Source: CAZPKH01 sp964587165
GTDB taxonomy: Bacteria > Bacteroidota > Bacteroidia > Bacteroidales > Muribaculaceae
Assembly (NCBI GenBank): GCA_964587165.1
Contig: CAZPKH010000018.1
Coordinates: 1 to 37,706 of the forward strand
Length of the DNA: 37,706 nt
Direction of reading: 5' to 3'
Positions 22,658 through 32,500 of the stretch are shown here, in pieces (the stretch's first letter is position 1; each line of letters opens with the position of its first letter). A program made the translations under genes and the position numbers. Below the pieces are notes generated by a model that worked only from the letters and a program-made list of their open reading frames with translations, was not told the origin of the DNA and ran no database searches.

Positions 22658-23311
22658 TTATTCCTTGATGCCGTAGGCCAGATCGCCGGCGTCGCCCAGG
22701 CCGGGCACGATGTAGGAGTGGGCGTTGATCTCGGGGTCGATGGCTGCCACCCATACGGTGGTTTTGTCGGCGGGGAATGTGCGGGCGATGTAGTCGATGG
22801 CAGTCTGCGATGCGATGACCGACGCTACATGCACATGCTCGGGCTCCCCTTTGGTGAGCAGGGCGCGGTAGCTCAGCTCCATGGATGCGCCGGTGGCGAG
22901 CATCGGGTCGGCGAGTATCAGTGTTTTCCCTTCGAGACGCGGCGATGCGAGGTACTCGATGAATACGTCGAAATTTTCCTTCTCTTTGTACTTGCGGTAA
23001 GCCGATACGAAAGCGTTCTCGGCGCGGTCGAAGTAGCTCAGAAATCCCTGATGGAAAGGCACTCCGGCGCGGAATATAGTGCCGAGCACGATCTTCTGGT
23101 CGAGCACTGGCTGCATCGTGGTGGCCAGCGGTGTCGTGATCTCGCGCTCGGTGTAGTTGAGTCGCCGACTTATCTCATAGGCCATGATCTGACCGATCCG
23201 CTCGAGGTTGCGGCGGAAACGCATCGGATCCTGCTGCACGGTGATGTCGCGCAGTTCGGCCATGTACTGGTTCACGATCGAGGGGTGCTGGGCAAAGTTG
23301 ATTATTTCCAT
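22658..23311 (-). CDS. upp: Uracil phosphoribosyltransferase
   Basis: Upp converts uracil and PRPP to UMP in pyrimidine salvage. The 217-residue protein contains the RAGVPF segment (81-86), the PRPP-binding loop ADPMLATGAS (134-143) and a C-terminal uracil-binding region ending PGLGDAGDLAYG. The ATG at 23311 gives the usual length; 39 further upstream codons are open but overlap sufS and carry no conserved sequence. It lies 31 bases after sufS on the same strand and is the last gene of the suf run. The metabolic link to Fe-S assembly is not obvious, so this may be simple read-through linkage. Confidence 0.95.
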   Translation of the reverse strand: MEIINFAQHPSIVNQYMAELRDITVQQDPMRFRRNLERIGQIMAYEISRRLNYTEREITTPLATTMQPVLDQKIVLGTIFRAGVPFHQGFLSYFDRAENAFVSAYRKYKEKENFDVFIEYLASPRLEGKTLILADPMLATGASMELSYRALLTKGEPEHVHVASVIASQTAIDYIARTFPADKTTVWVAAIDPEINAHSYIVPGLGDAGDLAYGIKE

Positions 23312-23342
23312 AGGGCGATGGGGTATATTGAGAGTTAGATAT

Positions 23343-24578
23343 TTACGATAGCATCGGGGCGATACGATGGAGTGCGGCGATGAATGCGTCGGCCTCGTCG
23401 CGGGTATTGTATACGGCAAACGATGCACGCACCGTCCCCTCTATGCCTAAGGCGTGCATAAGCGGCTGAGCGCAGTGGTGGCCGGTGCGCACGGCTATGC
23501 CGAGTTTGTCAAGGAGCATCCCGGTGTCGTAGTGGTGGGCATTGCCGATCAGAAACGATATTATGGCGCATTTGCCGGGAGCCGTACCGAAGATACGCAT
23601 GCCGGGAATCTCGAGCATTCGTTCGGTAGTGTATTGCAGCAGCTCCTCCTCGTGGGCGGCGATACGCTCCACGCCGATACGCTCCAGATATTCGATGGCC
23701 TCGCCGAAGGCTGCGATGTCGACGAAATCGGGGGTGCCGGCTTCGAATTTGAATGGGAGTTCGGCCACATCGGTATGCTCGATGGTGACGTGGCTTATCA
23801 TCTCGCCGCCACCCTGATACGGGGGCATCGCTTCGAGCAGCCGACGCTTGCCGTAGAGCACGCCGACGCCCTGCGGCCCGTACATCTTGTGGGCCGAAAA
23901 TACATAGAAATCGGCATCGAGAGCCTGCACGTCGATGCGTGTGTGGGCCACGGCCTGTGCGCCGTCGATCAGGCAGACGGCACCGGCGCGGTGAGCCTCA
24001 GCTATTATCTCGGCCACGGGATTGACTGTGCCGAGCACGTTTGAGATATGTGTGCAGGCTACTATGCGGGTGCGCCCGCTGAGTTTCGAGCGGAAATCGT
24101 CCATGTCGAGCGATCCGTCCGGAAGGATGCCTACGGCCTTGATTTTTATATCCTTATGTCGGCGCACCAACTGCCACGGCACAATGTCGGCGTGATGCTC
24201 CATTACGGTGACGAGTATCTCGTCGCCGTCGTTCAGAAACTCGTCGGCGTAGCTCGCCGCCACGAGGTTGATCGCTTCGGTGGTGCCGCGTGTGAATATT
24301 ATCTCGTCGGTCGAAGGTGCGTTTATAAAGCGACGCACCCGCTCGCGGGTGGCCTCCTGCATCGCCGTGGCTTCCTGCGAGAGGGTGTGCACACCCCGGT
24401 GCACGTTGGCCTTGTGGCTGATGTACATATCGCGGATGGCCTCGATCACGCTGCCGGGGGTCTGCGTGGTGGCGGTGTTGTCGAGATACACCAGCGGGCG
24501 ATTGTACACCGTGCGCTTCAGGGCCGGGAAGTCGCGGCGTATTAAGTCGATATCAAGCAGTGGGGCAGTCATTTGCAT
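23343..24578 (-). CDS. sufS: Cysteine desulfurase SufS
   Basis: SufS is a PLP-dependent group II cysteine desulfurase that removes sulfur from cysteine and passes it as persulfide to the SUF scaffold. The 411-residue protein shows VMEHHAD, the PLP lysine in FSAHKMYGP (Lys231), and the catalytic cysteine in RTGHHCAQP (Cys369). The RTGHHCAQP form, with a short active loop, is typical of SufS rather than IscS. The start at 24578 overlaps sufD by 26 bases; ATG 24572 is an alternative. No SufE or SufU partner is encoded in the window. Confidence 0.96.
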   Translation of the reverse strand: MQMTAPLLDIDLIRRDFPALKRTVYNRPLVYLDNTATTQTPGSVIEAIRDMYISHKANVHRGVHTLSQEATAMQEATRERVRRFINAPSTDEIIFTRGTTEAINLVAASYADEFLNDGDEILVTVMEHHADIVPWQLVRRHKDIKIKAVGILPDGSLDMDDFRSKLSGRTRIVACTHISNVLGTVNPVAEIIAEAHRAGAVCLIDGAQAVAHTRIDVQALDADFYVFSAHKMYGPQGVGVLYGKRRLLEAMPPYQGGGEMISHVTIEHTDVAELPFKFEAGTPDFVDIAAFGEAIEYLERIGVERIAAHEEELLQYTTERMLEIPGMRIFGTAPGKCAIISFLIGNAHHYDTGMLLDKLGIAVRTGHHCAQPLMHALGIEGTVRASFAVYNTRDEADAFIAALHRIAPMLS

Positions 24579-25932
24579 AGTCGGGGTTGATGGTGCATGA
24601 AGAGCAGGCTGCCGATCCCTGGCAGAACCGTTTCTCGACCAGATGGCGCAGGCGGTCGCGGAGCGACGAGAGGCGCACCGAGTCGATCACATCGACCATA
24701 AACGCCTGCATAAGCATGGTGCGCGCTTCGGCCTCGGGGATGCCGCGTGTGCGCATATAGAAGAGCGCTTCGTCGTCTATACGGCCGGTCGTTGCGCCGT
24801 GGCTGCATTTCACTTCGTCGTTGTATATCAGCAGGGTAGGGCGCGTATTCATCTTGGCTTCGTCGGAGGCCACAATGTTGCGGTTTGTCTGGAACGCCTC
24901 GGTGAAAGGAGCGTCGGTACCCACTAGGATGCTGCCGCCGAATGCTCCGCGTGCTCTGCCGTCGAGGGCGTATTTGAATAGCTGATTGCTGCGGCTGCGG
25001 GGGGCATGATGCTCTACGGTCGAGCTGTTGTCGACACGCTGCGTGCCGGAGCCGATAGCCATGCCGGTGACGAGTGTGTCGGCGTGCGAGCCGCGTATGT
25101 CTATGTTGAAATCGTTGCGCGTCAGGCCGTTTGACAGAGTAGTGACGTTGAATACGGTCGAAGTCTCGTCGTCCAGTCGAGCAAAGAGCTGGGAGTGGCG
25201 TCGGGTGAGAGGTGTCGATTTCTCAATGTCGTAAATGTCGAGGCGTGAGCGGGTGTGGCATATCACCTCAATCACCTGCGATGATATGAACTCCATGGCG
25301 GGAGTCTGGGTGTGATCGCACAGCAGCAGTTGGGCTGACGCGCCCTCCTCCATCACTATGAGCAGTCGGCGGAACGCTGCCATCGGAGCGGCAGCAGAGA
25401 AGAGGTTGACGAGCTGAAACGGTTTTGCCACCTCGACACCGCGCCCCACGTAGAGCATCACTCCATCCTGTGCCAGAAGAGTGTTGAGAGCCACGGCGGG
25501 GCGATCGAGCGGAGCTACGGACCCGTAATACCTGTCGACCAACTCCGGATGACGCTCATATATCCGTGATATTGAGCCGAATTCCACCCCTTCAGGCAGA
25601 TTGCGCAGCAGCGAGTCGGTGGGGTGGAACATGTCGCCCACCGTCACGCCCAGCAGGGTGCTCATGTTGGGGATGTCGCAGCGGAATGCCGCCGCTATAT
25701 CACCGGTGAGGTTCAGGCGGTTGATGTTTACGCCCAAGTCGGGAGCCATAAGTTCGTCGATCGAGGTCTGCTCATACCCTTCGGTCCGTGTGTCGGGCAG
25801 CCGGACGTCGCCGGCGAGCGCTTCGCGGGCCTTACGGCGCAAAGCGTTGAGCGGAGCTGTCGAGTGGGCATCTATTGCCTCGACGTGGGTGTCGTACAGG
25901 TCGAGATACTGCCGTAGGGAGTTGCTATTCAT
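24553..25932 (-). CDS. sufD: Fe-S cluster assembly protein SufD
   Basis: SufD pairs with SufB and SufC in the SufBCD scaffold that builds Fe-S clusters. The 459-residue protein has the SufB/D beta-helix core, with a C-terminal block (KCSHGATTGRIDDEALFYMRTRGI) holding the conserved H/C region seen in the family. The extreme C-terminus has four cysteines within about 20 residues (FCQGSAACSSC...NDC). I see this as a short cysteine-rich tail, not a standard cluster motif. It overlaps sufC by 8 bases and sufS by 26, consistent with coupled translation. Confidence 0.95.
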   Translation of the reverse strand: MNSNSLRQYLDLYDTHVEAIDAHSTAPLNALRRKAREALAGDVRLPDTRTEGYEQTSIDELMAPDLGVNINRLNLTGDIAAAFRCDIPNMSTLLGVTVGDMFHPTDSLLRNLPEGVEFGSISRIYERHPELVDRYYGSVAPLDRPAVALNTLLAQDGVMLYVGRGVEVAKPFQLVNLFSAAAPMAAFRRLLIVMEEGASAQLLLCDHTQTPAMEFISSQVIEVICHTRSRLDIYDIEKSTPLTRRHSQLFARLDDETSTVFNVTTLSNGLTRNDFNIDIRGSHADTLVTGMAIGSGTQRVDNSSTVEHHAPRSRSNQLFKYALDGRARGAFGGSILVGTDAPFTEAFQTNRNIVASDEAKMNTRPTLLIYNDEVKCSHGATTGRIDDEALFYMRTRGIPEAEARTMLMQAFMVDVIDSVRLSSLRDRLRHLVEKRFCQGSAACSSCTINPDYANDCPTA

Positions 25933-26686
25933 TGTCGAGGGCTTGTTTGATGCTGTCGTAACCTTCTTTTTCGAGCTGCAGGGCGAGCTCGGGGCCTGCT
26001 GTCATGACGATGCGCCCTTTATATAATATGTGTACGAAGTCAGGTTTGATATAGTCGAGCAGGCGCTGGTAGTGAGTTATCACGATTGTGGCGTTCTCGG
26101 CCGAACGGAGCTTGTTGACGCCGCCGGCCACGATACGGAGTGCGTCGATGTCGAGGCCGGAGTCGGTTTCGTCGAGTATGGCAAGCTTCGGTTCGAGCAT
26201 AGCCATCTGGAAAATCTCGTTGCGCTTCTTCTCGCCGCCGGAGAATCCTTCGTTCACCGAGCGCGACGCCAGCTTGTTGTCGAGCTCGACCACTTCGCGC
26301 TTGGCACGCATCAGCTTGAGGAAATCGCCGGCACTCATCGGAGGCAGGTCGAAATATTTGCGCTTGGCGTTGAGGGCTGCGCGCATGAAGTTGACCATAG
26401 ATACGCCGGGTATCTCTACCGGATACTGAAACGACAGGAAAAGCCCCTCGTGGGCCCGATCTTCGGGCGAGAGGTCCAGCAGGTCGACACCGTTGAGGCG
26501 TGCTTCGCCTTCGGTCACGGTGAAAGCGGGGTTGCCGGCGAGCACTTCGCTTAGTGTCGACTTGCCCGAGCCGTTTGGACCCATGATAGCGTGCACTTCG
26601 CCTGCGCCAACGGTGAGGTTGATGCCTTTCAATATTTCTTTGCCTTCGATACCGGCATGTAGGTTTTTTACTTCAAGTAGAGCCAT
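25925..26686 (-). CDS. sufC: Fe-S cluster assembly ATPase SufC
   Basis: This is the ABC-type ATPase of the SufBC2D complex. The 253-residue protein has Walker A GPNGSGKS (36-43), the SufC-type signature FSGGEKKRNEI and Walker B LAILDETDSGLD. Length and motifs match SufC and not a transporter ATPase. The ATG at 26686 begins MALLEVKNLHAGI; 30 open codons upstream run into the sufB gap and are not conserved. Located 34 bases after sufB. Confidence 0.97.
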   Translation of the reverse strand: MALLEVKNLHAGIEGKEILKGINLTVGAGEVHAIMGPNGSGKSTLSEVLAGNPAFTVTEGEARLNGVDLLDLSPEDRAHEGLFLSFQYPVEIPGVSMVNFMRAALNAKRKYFDLPPMSAGDFLKLMRAKREVVELDNKLASRSVNEGFSGGEKKRNEIFQMAMLEPKLAILDETDSGLDIDALRIVAGGVNKLRSAENATIVITHYQRLLDYIKPDFVHILYKGRIVMTAGPELALQLEKEGYDSIKQALDNE

Positions 26687-26720
26687 CGTGATATATAGAG
26701 GAAAAATTGTCAATATTTTG

Positions 26721-28178
26721 TTATCCGACCGACCCCTCGAGGGTGATCTGGAGCAGTTTCTGGGCTTCGACGGCAAATTCCATGGGGAGTTTGTTCATCA
26801 CCTCCTTGGCGTAGCCGTTCACTATCAGTCCGACGGCCTCCTCGGTGGGTATGCCGCGTTGATTGCAGTAGAAAAGCTGGTCTTCTGATATTTTCGATGT
26901 TGTGGCTTCGTGCTCCACCACGGCGGTGTCGTTCTGCACGTCGATCACCGGGAATGTGTGAGCGCCGCATGTTGAGCTGAGCAGCAGCGAGTCGCACTGG
27001 GTGTAGTTGCGCACCCCGGAGGCTTGCGGAAGCACTTTTACCAGGCCGCGATAAGAGTTTTCGGAGTGCCCGGCCGATATACCTTTCGATACGATGGTTG
27101 AGCGGGTGTTTCGGCCGATATGTATCATCTTCGTGCCGGTGTCGGCCTGCTGATGGTTGCGTGTCACGGCCACCGAGTAAAACTCGCCTGTCGAGCCGTC
27201 GCCCTGAAGCACGCACGAGGGGTACTTCCAGGTGATGGCCGAGCCGGTCTCTACCTGTGTCCACGACAGCTTGGCGCCGTCGCCGCGGCACAGGCCGCGC
27301 TTGGTCACAAGGTTGTATACACCGCCGCGCCCTTCGGCGTCGCCGGCATACCAGTTTTGCACGGTGGAGTATTTCACTTCGGCGTGATCCTCCACCACTA
27401 TTTCGACGATGGCGGCATGAAGCTGATTCTCGTCGCGCATCGGAGCGGTGCACCCTTCGAGGTAGCTCACGTAAGATTCGTCGTCGGCCACGATCAGTGT
27501 GCGTTCAAACTGTCCTGTGCCCGCCGCATTGATTCGGAAATATGTCGAAAGCTCCATCGGGCAGCGCACACCCTTGGGTATGTAGACGAACGAACCGTCG
27601 GAGAACACCGCCGAGTTTAACGCCGCGAAGAAGTTGTCGCGGTAGCTCACCACCGAGCCGAGGTATTTGCGCACCAGGTCGGGGTAATCTTTCACGGCCT
27701 CCGATATCGAGCAGAATATTATGCCGAGCTCGGCCAGTTTCTCGCGGTGGGTGGTCTTGACGCTTACCGAGTCCATCACGGCGTCGACGGCCATTCCGGC
27801 GAGCTGTTTCTGCTCCTGCAGCGGTATCCCGAGTCTGTCGAAAGTGCGCAGCAGCTCCGGGTCTACCTCGTCGAGGCTTTTGGGGCCTTCTTTCTTGACC
27901 GGCGCGGCGTAGTAGCTGATAGCCTGAAAGTCGATCGGCGGGATGGTGAGGTGCGCCCAGGTGGGCATCTTCAGTGTCTGCCAGTAGCGGAACGCCTTGA
28001 GGCGGAACTCAAGCAGCCACTCCGGCTCACCTTTGGCCGAAGATATGAAGCGGACGGTGCTCTCGTCGAGCCCCGGCGGCAGGATGTCGGTGTGTATGTC
28101 GGATGTGAATCCGTATTTGTACTCTGACGACAGTGCCGATGAGAGGTCGTCGAGGTCTTTATCTTTGGAATCTGCCAT
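26721..28178 (-). CDS. sufB: Fe-S cluster assembly scaffold SufB
   Basis: SufB is the main scaffold on which nascent Fe-S clusters are formed and passed on. The 485-residue protein shows the expected blocks: PTWAHLTIPPIDF, SDGSFVYIPKGVRCPMELSTYFRIN, YLEGCTAPMRDENQLHAAIVE, and C-terminal QCDSLLLSSTCGAHTFP, which holds the conserved cysteines. A further block is EHEATTSKISEDQLFYCNQRGI. It starts 7 bases after the CvpA-like gene, so it probably shares that gene's promoter. Confidence 0.97.
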   Translation of the reverse strand: MADSKDKDLDDLSSALSSEYKYGFTSDIHTDILPPGLDESTVRFISSAKGEPEWLLEFRLKAFRYWQTLKMPTWAHLTIPPIDFQAISYYAAPVKKEGPKSLDEVDPELLRTFDRLGIPLQEQKQLAGMAVDAVMDSVSVKTTHREKLAELGIIFCSISEAVKDYPDLVRKYLGSVVSYRDNFFAALNSAVFSDGSFVYIPKGVRCPMELSTYFRINAAGTGQFERTLIVADDESYVSYLEGCTAPMRDENQLHAAIVEIVVEDHAEVKYSTVQNWYAGDAEGRGGVYNLVTKRGLCRGDGAKLSWTQVETGSAITWKYPSCVLQGDGSTGEFYSVAVTRNHQQADTGTKMIHIGRNTRSTIVSKGISAGHSENSYRGLVKVLPQASGVRNYTQCDSLLLSSTCGAHTFPVIDVQNDTAVVEHEATTSKISEDQLFYCNQRGIPTEEAVGLIVNGYAKEVMNKLPMEFAVEAQKLLQITLEGSVG

Positions 28179-28185
28179 AATGTCG

Positions 28186-28701
28186 TTAGATTTCGAGCCC
28201 TGAGGCGGTGATCGATCCGAAAAGCCACGGTGCGAAGTCCATGATGCTCTGCAACGCCAGGCCGCGACCTAACTGCGACTCGGCCATCAGCTCACTGCCG
28301 GGGAAGATGGCGGCCCAGAAGTTCAGCACCAGGCTGAGCCCGAGCATCCACTGAAGCACGGCGAATACGGCGCCGAGTATGCGGTCGATAGGTCCCAGCA
28401 GCAGAGCCTTGCATATATTGCGCAGGCCGCCCGCAAGCAGACGCACCCCGATATACACCACCAGATAGAGCACCAGGTTGCCGAGCACCGATGCCGAATA
28501 TTCGGCCGTGGCCGAGGGTGCGTCGGCGCTCCCCGTCAGCGAGAGCATAAGGTGTGCCGCCGAGTCGCCGAACAGCCGGCATGCCAGCACTCCGGCAAAG
28601 AGCGCAAGCACTCCGCCTACCTGGCGTATGGCGCCGCGCCGCAAGCCGTAAATCACACTTGCGGCAAATACTATTAATATCAGAATGTCGATTGCAGCCA
28701 T
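28186..28701 (-). CDS. CvpA family membrane protein
   Basis: This 171-residue integral membrane protein has about four hydrophobic segments (ILILIVFAASVIYGL, VGGVLALFAGVLACRLF, VLGNLVLYLVVYIGVRLLAG, AVFAVLQWMLGLSLVLNFWA). The pattern, including the Gly-rich RRGAIRQVGGV loop, fits the CvpA/colicin V production family, whose role is linked to envelope or biofilm functions and is poorly defined. The ATG at 28701 is chosen because the longer frame to 28950 runs back through the promoter. First gene of the cvpA-sufBCDS-upp run. Confidence 0.8.
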   Translation of the reverse strand: MAAIDILILIVFAASVIYGLRRGAIRQVGGVLALFAGVLACRLFGDSAAHLMLSLTGSADAPSATAEYSASVLGNLVLYLVVYIGVRLLAGGLRNICKALLLGPIDRILGAVFAVLQWMLGLSLVLNFWAAIFPGSELMAESQLGRGLALQSIMDFAPWLFGSITASGLEI

Positions 28702-28787
28702 AATATATCTGTGATAGAAAGAGGGTGGTGCGGATGTATAACGCGCGCGACGGGCGCGCGGTTCTACATTTACCGCCTTTGTCACTG

Positions 28788-28819
28788 CAAAATTACAACA
28801 AAAACTCTGTTCAGGCAAT
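28788..28819 (-). promoter_or_regulatory. Promoter of the cvpA-suf operon
   Basis: On the minus strand, ATTG (28819-28816, one mismatch), 20 bases, then TAATTTTG (28795-28788). The leader of about 80 bases contains a GC-only hairpin, CGCGCG/CGCGCG, around 28742-28760, which is not followed by a U-tract. Confidence 0.65.
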
Positions 28820-28995
28820 AGTGCCGCGCGTGGCAGCCTCGCCGGTTGTTTGTGCATGCCATGCAATTTTATGAACAGATTGTCGTTATTTTGATGTGAA
28901 GGAATTGAGATTTGTTCTAAACCACGCAGGGAATCGGATTTATTAAACAAAATTTGCTAAAAATAGGCTAAATCTAAAGATTTTTTGAAATTTCC

Positions 28996-29026
28996 TTTGT
29001 AGTTTAAAAAAAAATCACTAACTTTG
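28996..29026 (+). promoter_or_regulatory. Consensus promoter upstream of susC
   Basis: TTTG (28996-28999), 19 bases, then TAACTTTG (29019-29026) is the best promoter match in the window. Transcription should start near 29032, over 500 bases before the susC ATG. Confidence 0.8.
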
Positions 29027-29031
29027 CATTA

Positions 29032-29546
29032 CTACGTGTCCTCCGGACTGCACAAGCGAGGAGGGCGAAGCAAGACGAACATAGCTTCAGCACACAGTTA
29101 TCTATCTAAGCTTCAATATCGTAAGGAGCTATTTACCTCTGCTTGCAGGGGCTGCCGACGGCGAAAAATTTCCTCTCTGGAGGGAGTTTTCAAAGGCGGC
29201 AGGATGCGAGCCCTGCTCTCGGGCAAGGTTAAAAAATCGAAAGCTGGTGCTATCTTCAATCTCTCTTCAGACCGTAGACGTGCCGATGATGGCGGGGTAT
29301 AGCCGGATGCCGCCCTGCCGATCCTCCCGGACACAGCGCAACGCGGCTCGTGCAGCCGCCCGGAGCGCAAGAGTCTGCGAAGCTCCACACTCGCACCGAG
29401 CACGCGATGCTCACCCCGGGCGAGGGGCACCACGGAGACAGCTTCATGGAAAGCTCCACTCAGCTGCCCCCGGAACCAATCAACCACCAGCATCAAGAGC
29501 ATCCGGCACAATTGTCGATTTTATTTATCATTATTAGATTTATTCT
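29032..29546 (+). promoter_or_regulatory. Long structured 5' leader of susC, or a separate RNA gene
   Basis: No credible protein gene lies here. The region is GC-rich and contains several local hairpins: GTCCTCC/GGAGGGC (29038-29044 with 29060-29066), GAAGC/GCTTC (29067-29071 with 29084-29088), GCGGCT/AGCCGC (29343-29348 with 29354-29359), and CCCC/GGGG (29414-29417 with 29424-29427). Only the last 50 bases become A/T-rich, as is usual before a Bacteroidetes start codon. I could not match it to RNase P RNA, tmRNA or a common riboswitch by eye. It could be an attenuator-type leader or an independent RNA. Confidence 0.5.
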
Positions 29547-32500
29547 ATGGAGAAAAAATTATTGCTGTTATTGGCCTGTCTGCTGACGAGCCTCGGCCTT
29601 ATGGCCCAGGTGAAAGTGACAGGTACTGTGATCTCCGGAGAAGATGATGAGCCAATTATCGGTGCGACCGTTAAGGTCAAGGGCACCAAGACTGTGACTG
29701 TGACCGACATTGACGGTAACTTCACTCTCACCGCGCCTAACACCAATGCAACCATCGAGGTGACATACGTAGGTATGACTCCCGTTGATGTCAAGGCTTC
29801 CTCATCTCCCTTGAGCATCAAGATGGTATCCGACGCCCAGCAGCTGGGCGAGGTAGTTGTAACCGGTATGGCTAACGTCGACAAGCGCCTCTTTACGGGT
29901 GCGACCACCAAGGTCGACGCGTCGAAGACCCGTCTCGACGGTGTCGCCGACGTCAGCCGTGGTCTTGAAGGCCGCGTGGCCGGTGTGTCGGTGCAGAACG
30001 TATCCGGTACATTCGGTACAGCCCCCAAGATCCGTGTACGAGGTGCCACATCTATTTATGGTAATTCAACCCCTCTGTGGGTAGTCGATGGTGTGATCCT
30101 GGAGGATAACGTCGAGCTTTCGGCCGACGACCTCTCGAGCGGCGACGCCACAACCCTGATCGCCTCGGCGATCTCCGGCCTCAACGCCGACGACATCGAG
30201 TCGTTCCAGATCCTCAAGGACGGTTCCGCCACCTCTATATATGGTGCACGCGCTATGGCGGGTGTGATCGTAGTGACCACCAAGCAGGGTCGCTCAGGCC
30301 ACACCGCTATCAACTACACCGGCGAGTTCACCCTGCGTCTGAAACCTTCGTACAACGACTTCAACATCTGTAACTCTCAGGAGCAGATGGGTATCTACCG
30401 CGAGATGGAGATGAAAGGCTGGCTGTCGCTTGCATCGCTCGCCAACTCCTCGAGCTCCGGTGTATACGGCTCGATGTACCGCGCCATAAACACCTACAAC
30501 CCCATCACAGGGCAGTATGCGCTGGCCAACACCACCGCCGCCAAGAACGCTTACCTGCGTCAGGCCGAGATGCGCAACACCGACTGGTTCGATATGCTCT
30601 TCCGCACAAATATCATGCTCAACCAGGCTGTGTCGATCTCGGGTGGTACTGACAAAGGCTCGTTCTACACCTCGTTCTCGTTCATGAACGACCCCGGATG
30701 GTATGAGTCGTCGTCCGTACAGCGTTACACTTTCAATGCCAACGCTACCTATAATATCTCGCGCACTCTCCGCGTCAAGCTGCTCACCTCCGACTCCTAC
30801 CGTAAGCAAAAAGCTCCCGGTACTCTGAGCCAGAACGTCGATATCGTATCCGGTGAGGTATCTCGCGACTTCGATATCAACCCCTACAGCTACGCGCTCA
30901 ACACCTCGCGTACTACCGACCCCTACGCTACACTGACACGTAACTATACTGACTTCAACATCTTCGAAGAGCTGAAGAACAACTATATCGACGTCGGTGT
31001 GACCGACCTCAAGTTCCAGGGCGAAATCAACTGGAAGCCCATCACAGGTCTTGAGTTCAACGCTATCGGTTCGATGCGTTACAACTCCTCGACACAGAAC
31101 CACTATGTGATGGACAACTCCAACCAGGCCAACGCTTACCGCGCCGGTGTTTACCCCGAGAACGCTACCGTACGGGCTTCCAACCCGTTCCTCTACACCG
31201 ATCCCGACGATCCCAACTCGCTGCCCATCAGCGTGCTCCCCAATGGTGGTATCCTCTACCACACCGTCAACTCGATGACTCAGTGGGACTTCCGCGCTAC
31301 AGGTCAGTATAGCCGCACCTTCGCCAACGACCACATCACCAGCGTATTCGCCGGTATGGAGGCCTCGAAGATCGACCGCCACTACGAGCAGTTCACCGGC
31401 TGGGGTATCGTATACGAGAATGGTAACCTCCCCTTCTCCGACTGGCACCTGTTCAAACAGATGATGGAGGAGAACGGCAACTACTTCGCCGACTCATGGA
31501 CATACCGCCGCGCCATGGCTTACTTCGGTCAGCTCAACTACTCTTACCGTGGTAAGTACATCCTCTCCGGTACTCTCCGCTACGAGGGTTCAAATAAGCT
31601 CGGTCGCTCCAAACAGAGCCGCTGGCTCCCCACCTGGAACGTATCAGGCGCATGGAATATCCACGATGAGAACTTCTTTGAGGGCGTAAGCTCCTGGATG
31701 TCGAACGCCAAACTGCGCGCCAGCTACTCGCTGACCGCCGACGGTGGCCCCTCGTCGATCTCCAACGCTCTCGCGATATACTACCCCTCACGCCCCTGGC
31801 GTCAGGATCCCGACGCTTACGAGATGGCCCTCTCGCTCAGCCAGCTGGCCAACTCAGAGCTCACCTACGAGAAGAAACATGAGTTTGACATCGGTGTCGA
31901 CCTCGGTTTCCTCAACAACCGTCTGAATCTTGTGTTCGACTGGTATACCCGCAACAACTACGACCTGATCGGTTACATCTATACCGAGGGTGTGGGCGGT
32001 ACTTCCGGTAAGTGGGCCAACGATGCCTCGATGAAATCGCACGGTGTCGAGTTCACAGTCACAAGCCACAACATCCAGACTCCGCAGTTCCAGTGGAGCA
32101 CCGACTTCACTTTCTCATACGCAAAGAACAAGATTACAAACCTCAAATCGCGTTCACGCGTCATCGACCTCGTGCAGGGCACCGGTTACGCTCTCGAAGG
32201 GTATCCCGTCCGCGCTCTCTTCTCTATCCCGTTCGTTGGTCTTAACGAAGAGGGTATCCCCATGATCATCAACCAGGATGGTGAGGTCACTACTTCCGAC
32301 ATCAACTTCCAGGACTTCGAGAACCTTGACTTCCTCAAATATGAAGGTGCCGTCGATCCTCCCTTCACCGGCGGTTTCGGCAACAACTTCTCCTGGAAAG
32401 GTCTGCATCTGAATGTCTTCATGACATACGCCTTCGGCAACAAGCTGCGTCTCGATCCTACCTTCGCAGCAGCCTACTCTGACGTGGCAGCTATGCCCAA

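Noticed and set aside
28742..28761. CGCGCG hairpin as a terminator in front of the cvpA-like gene
   Set aside because: It is a GC-only stem without a U-tract on either strand and lies between promoter and start codon; it may be a leader hairpin only.
29024..29302. Open frame in the susC leader
   Set aside because: It starts with TTG within the -7 element itself, is rich in Arg/Lys from GC-rich non-coding sequence and has no family resemblance.
29032..29546. RNase P RNA, tmRNA or a known riboswitch in the susC leader
   Set aside because: I looked for the RNase P GAGGAAAGTCC core, the tmRNA acceptor and tag region, and cobalamin/TPP boxes, and found none. A formal covariance search could overturn this.
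29350..29586. Second open frame in the susC leader overlapping the susC start
   Set aside because: It begins with GTG in a hairpin, overlaps susC out of frame and lacks any recognisable motif. A short leader peptide from ATG 29407 cannot be excluded but has no support.
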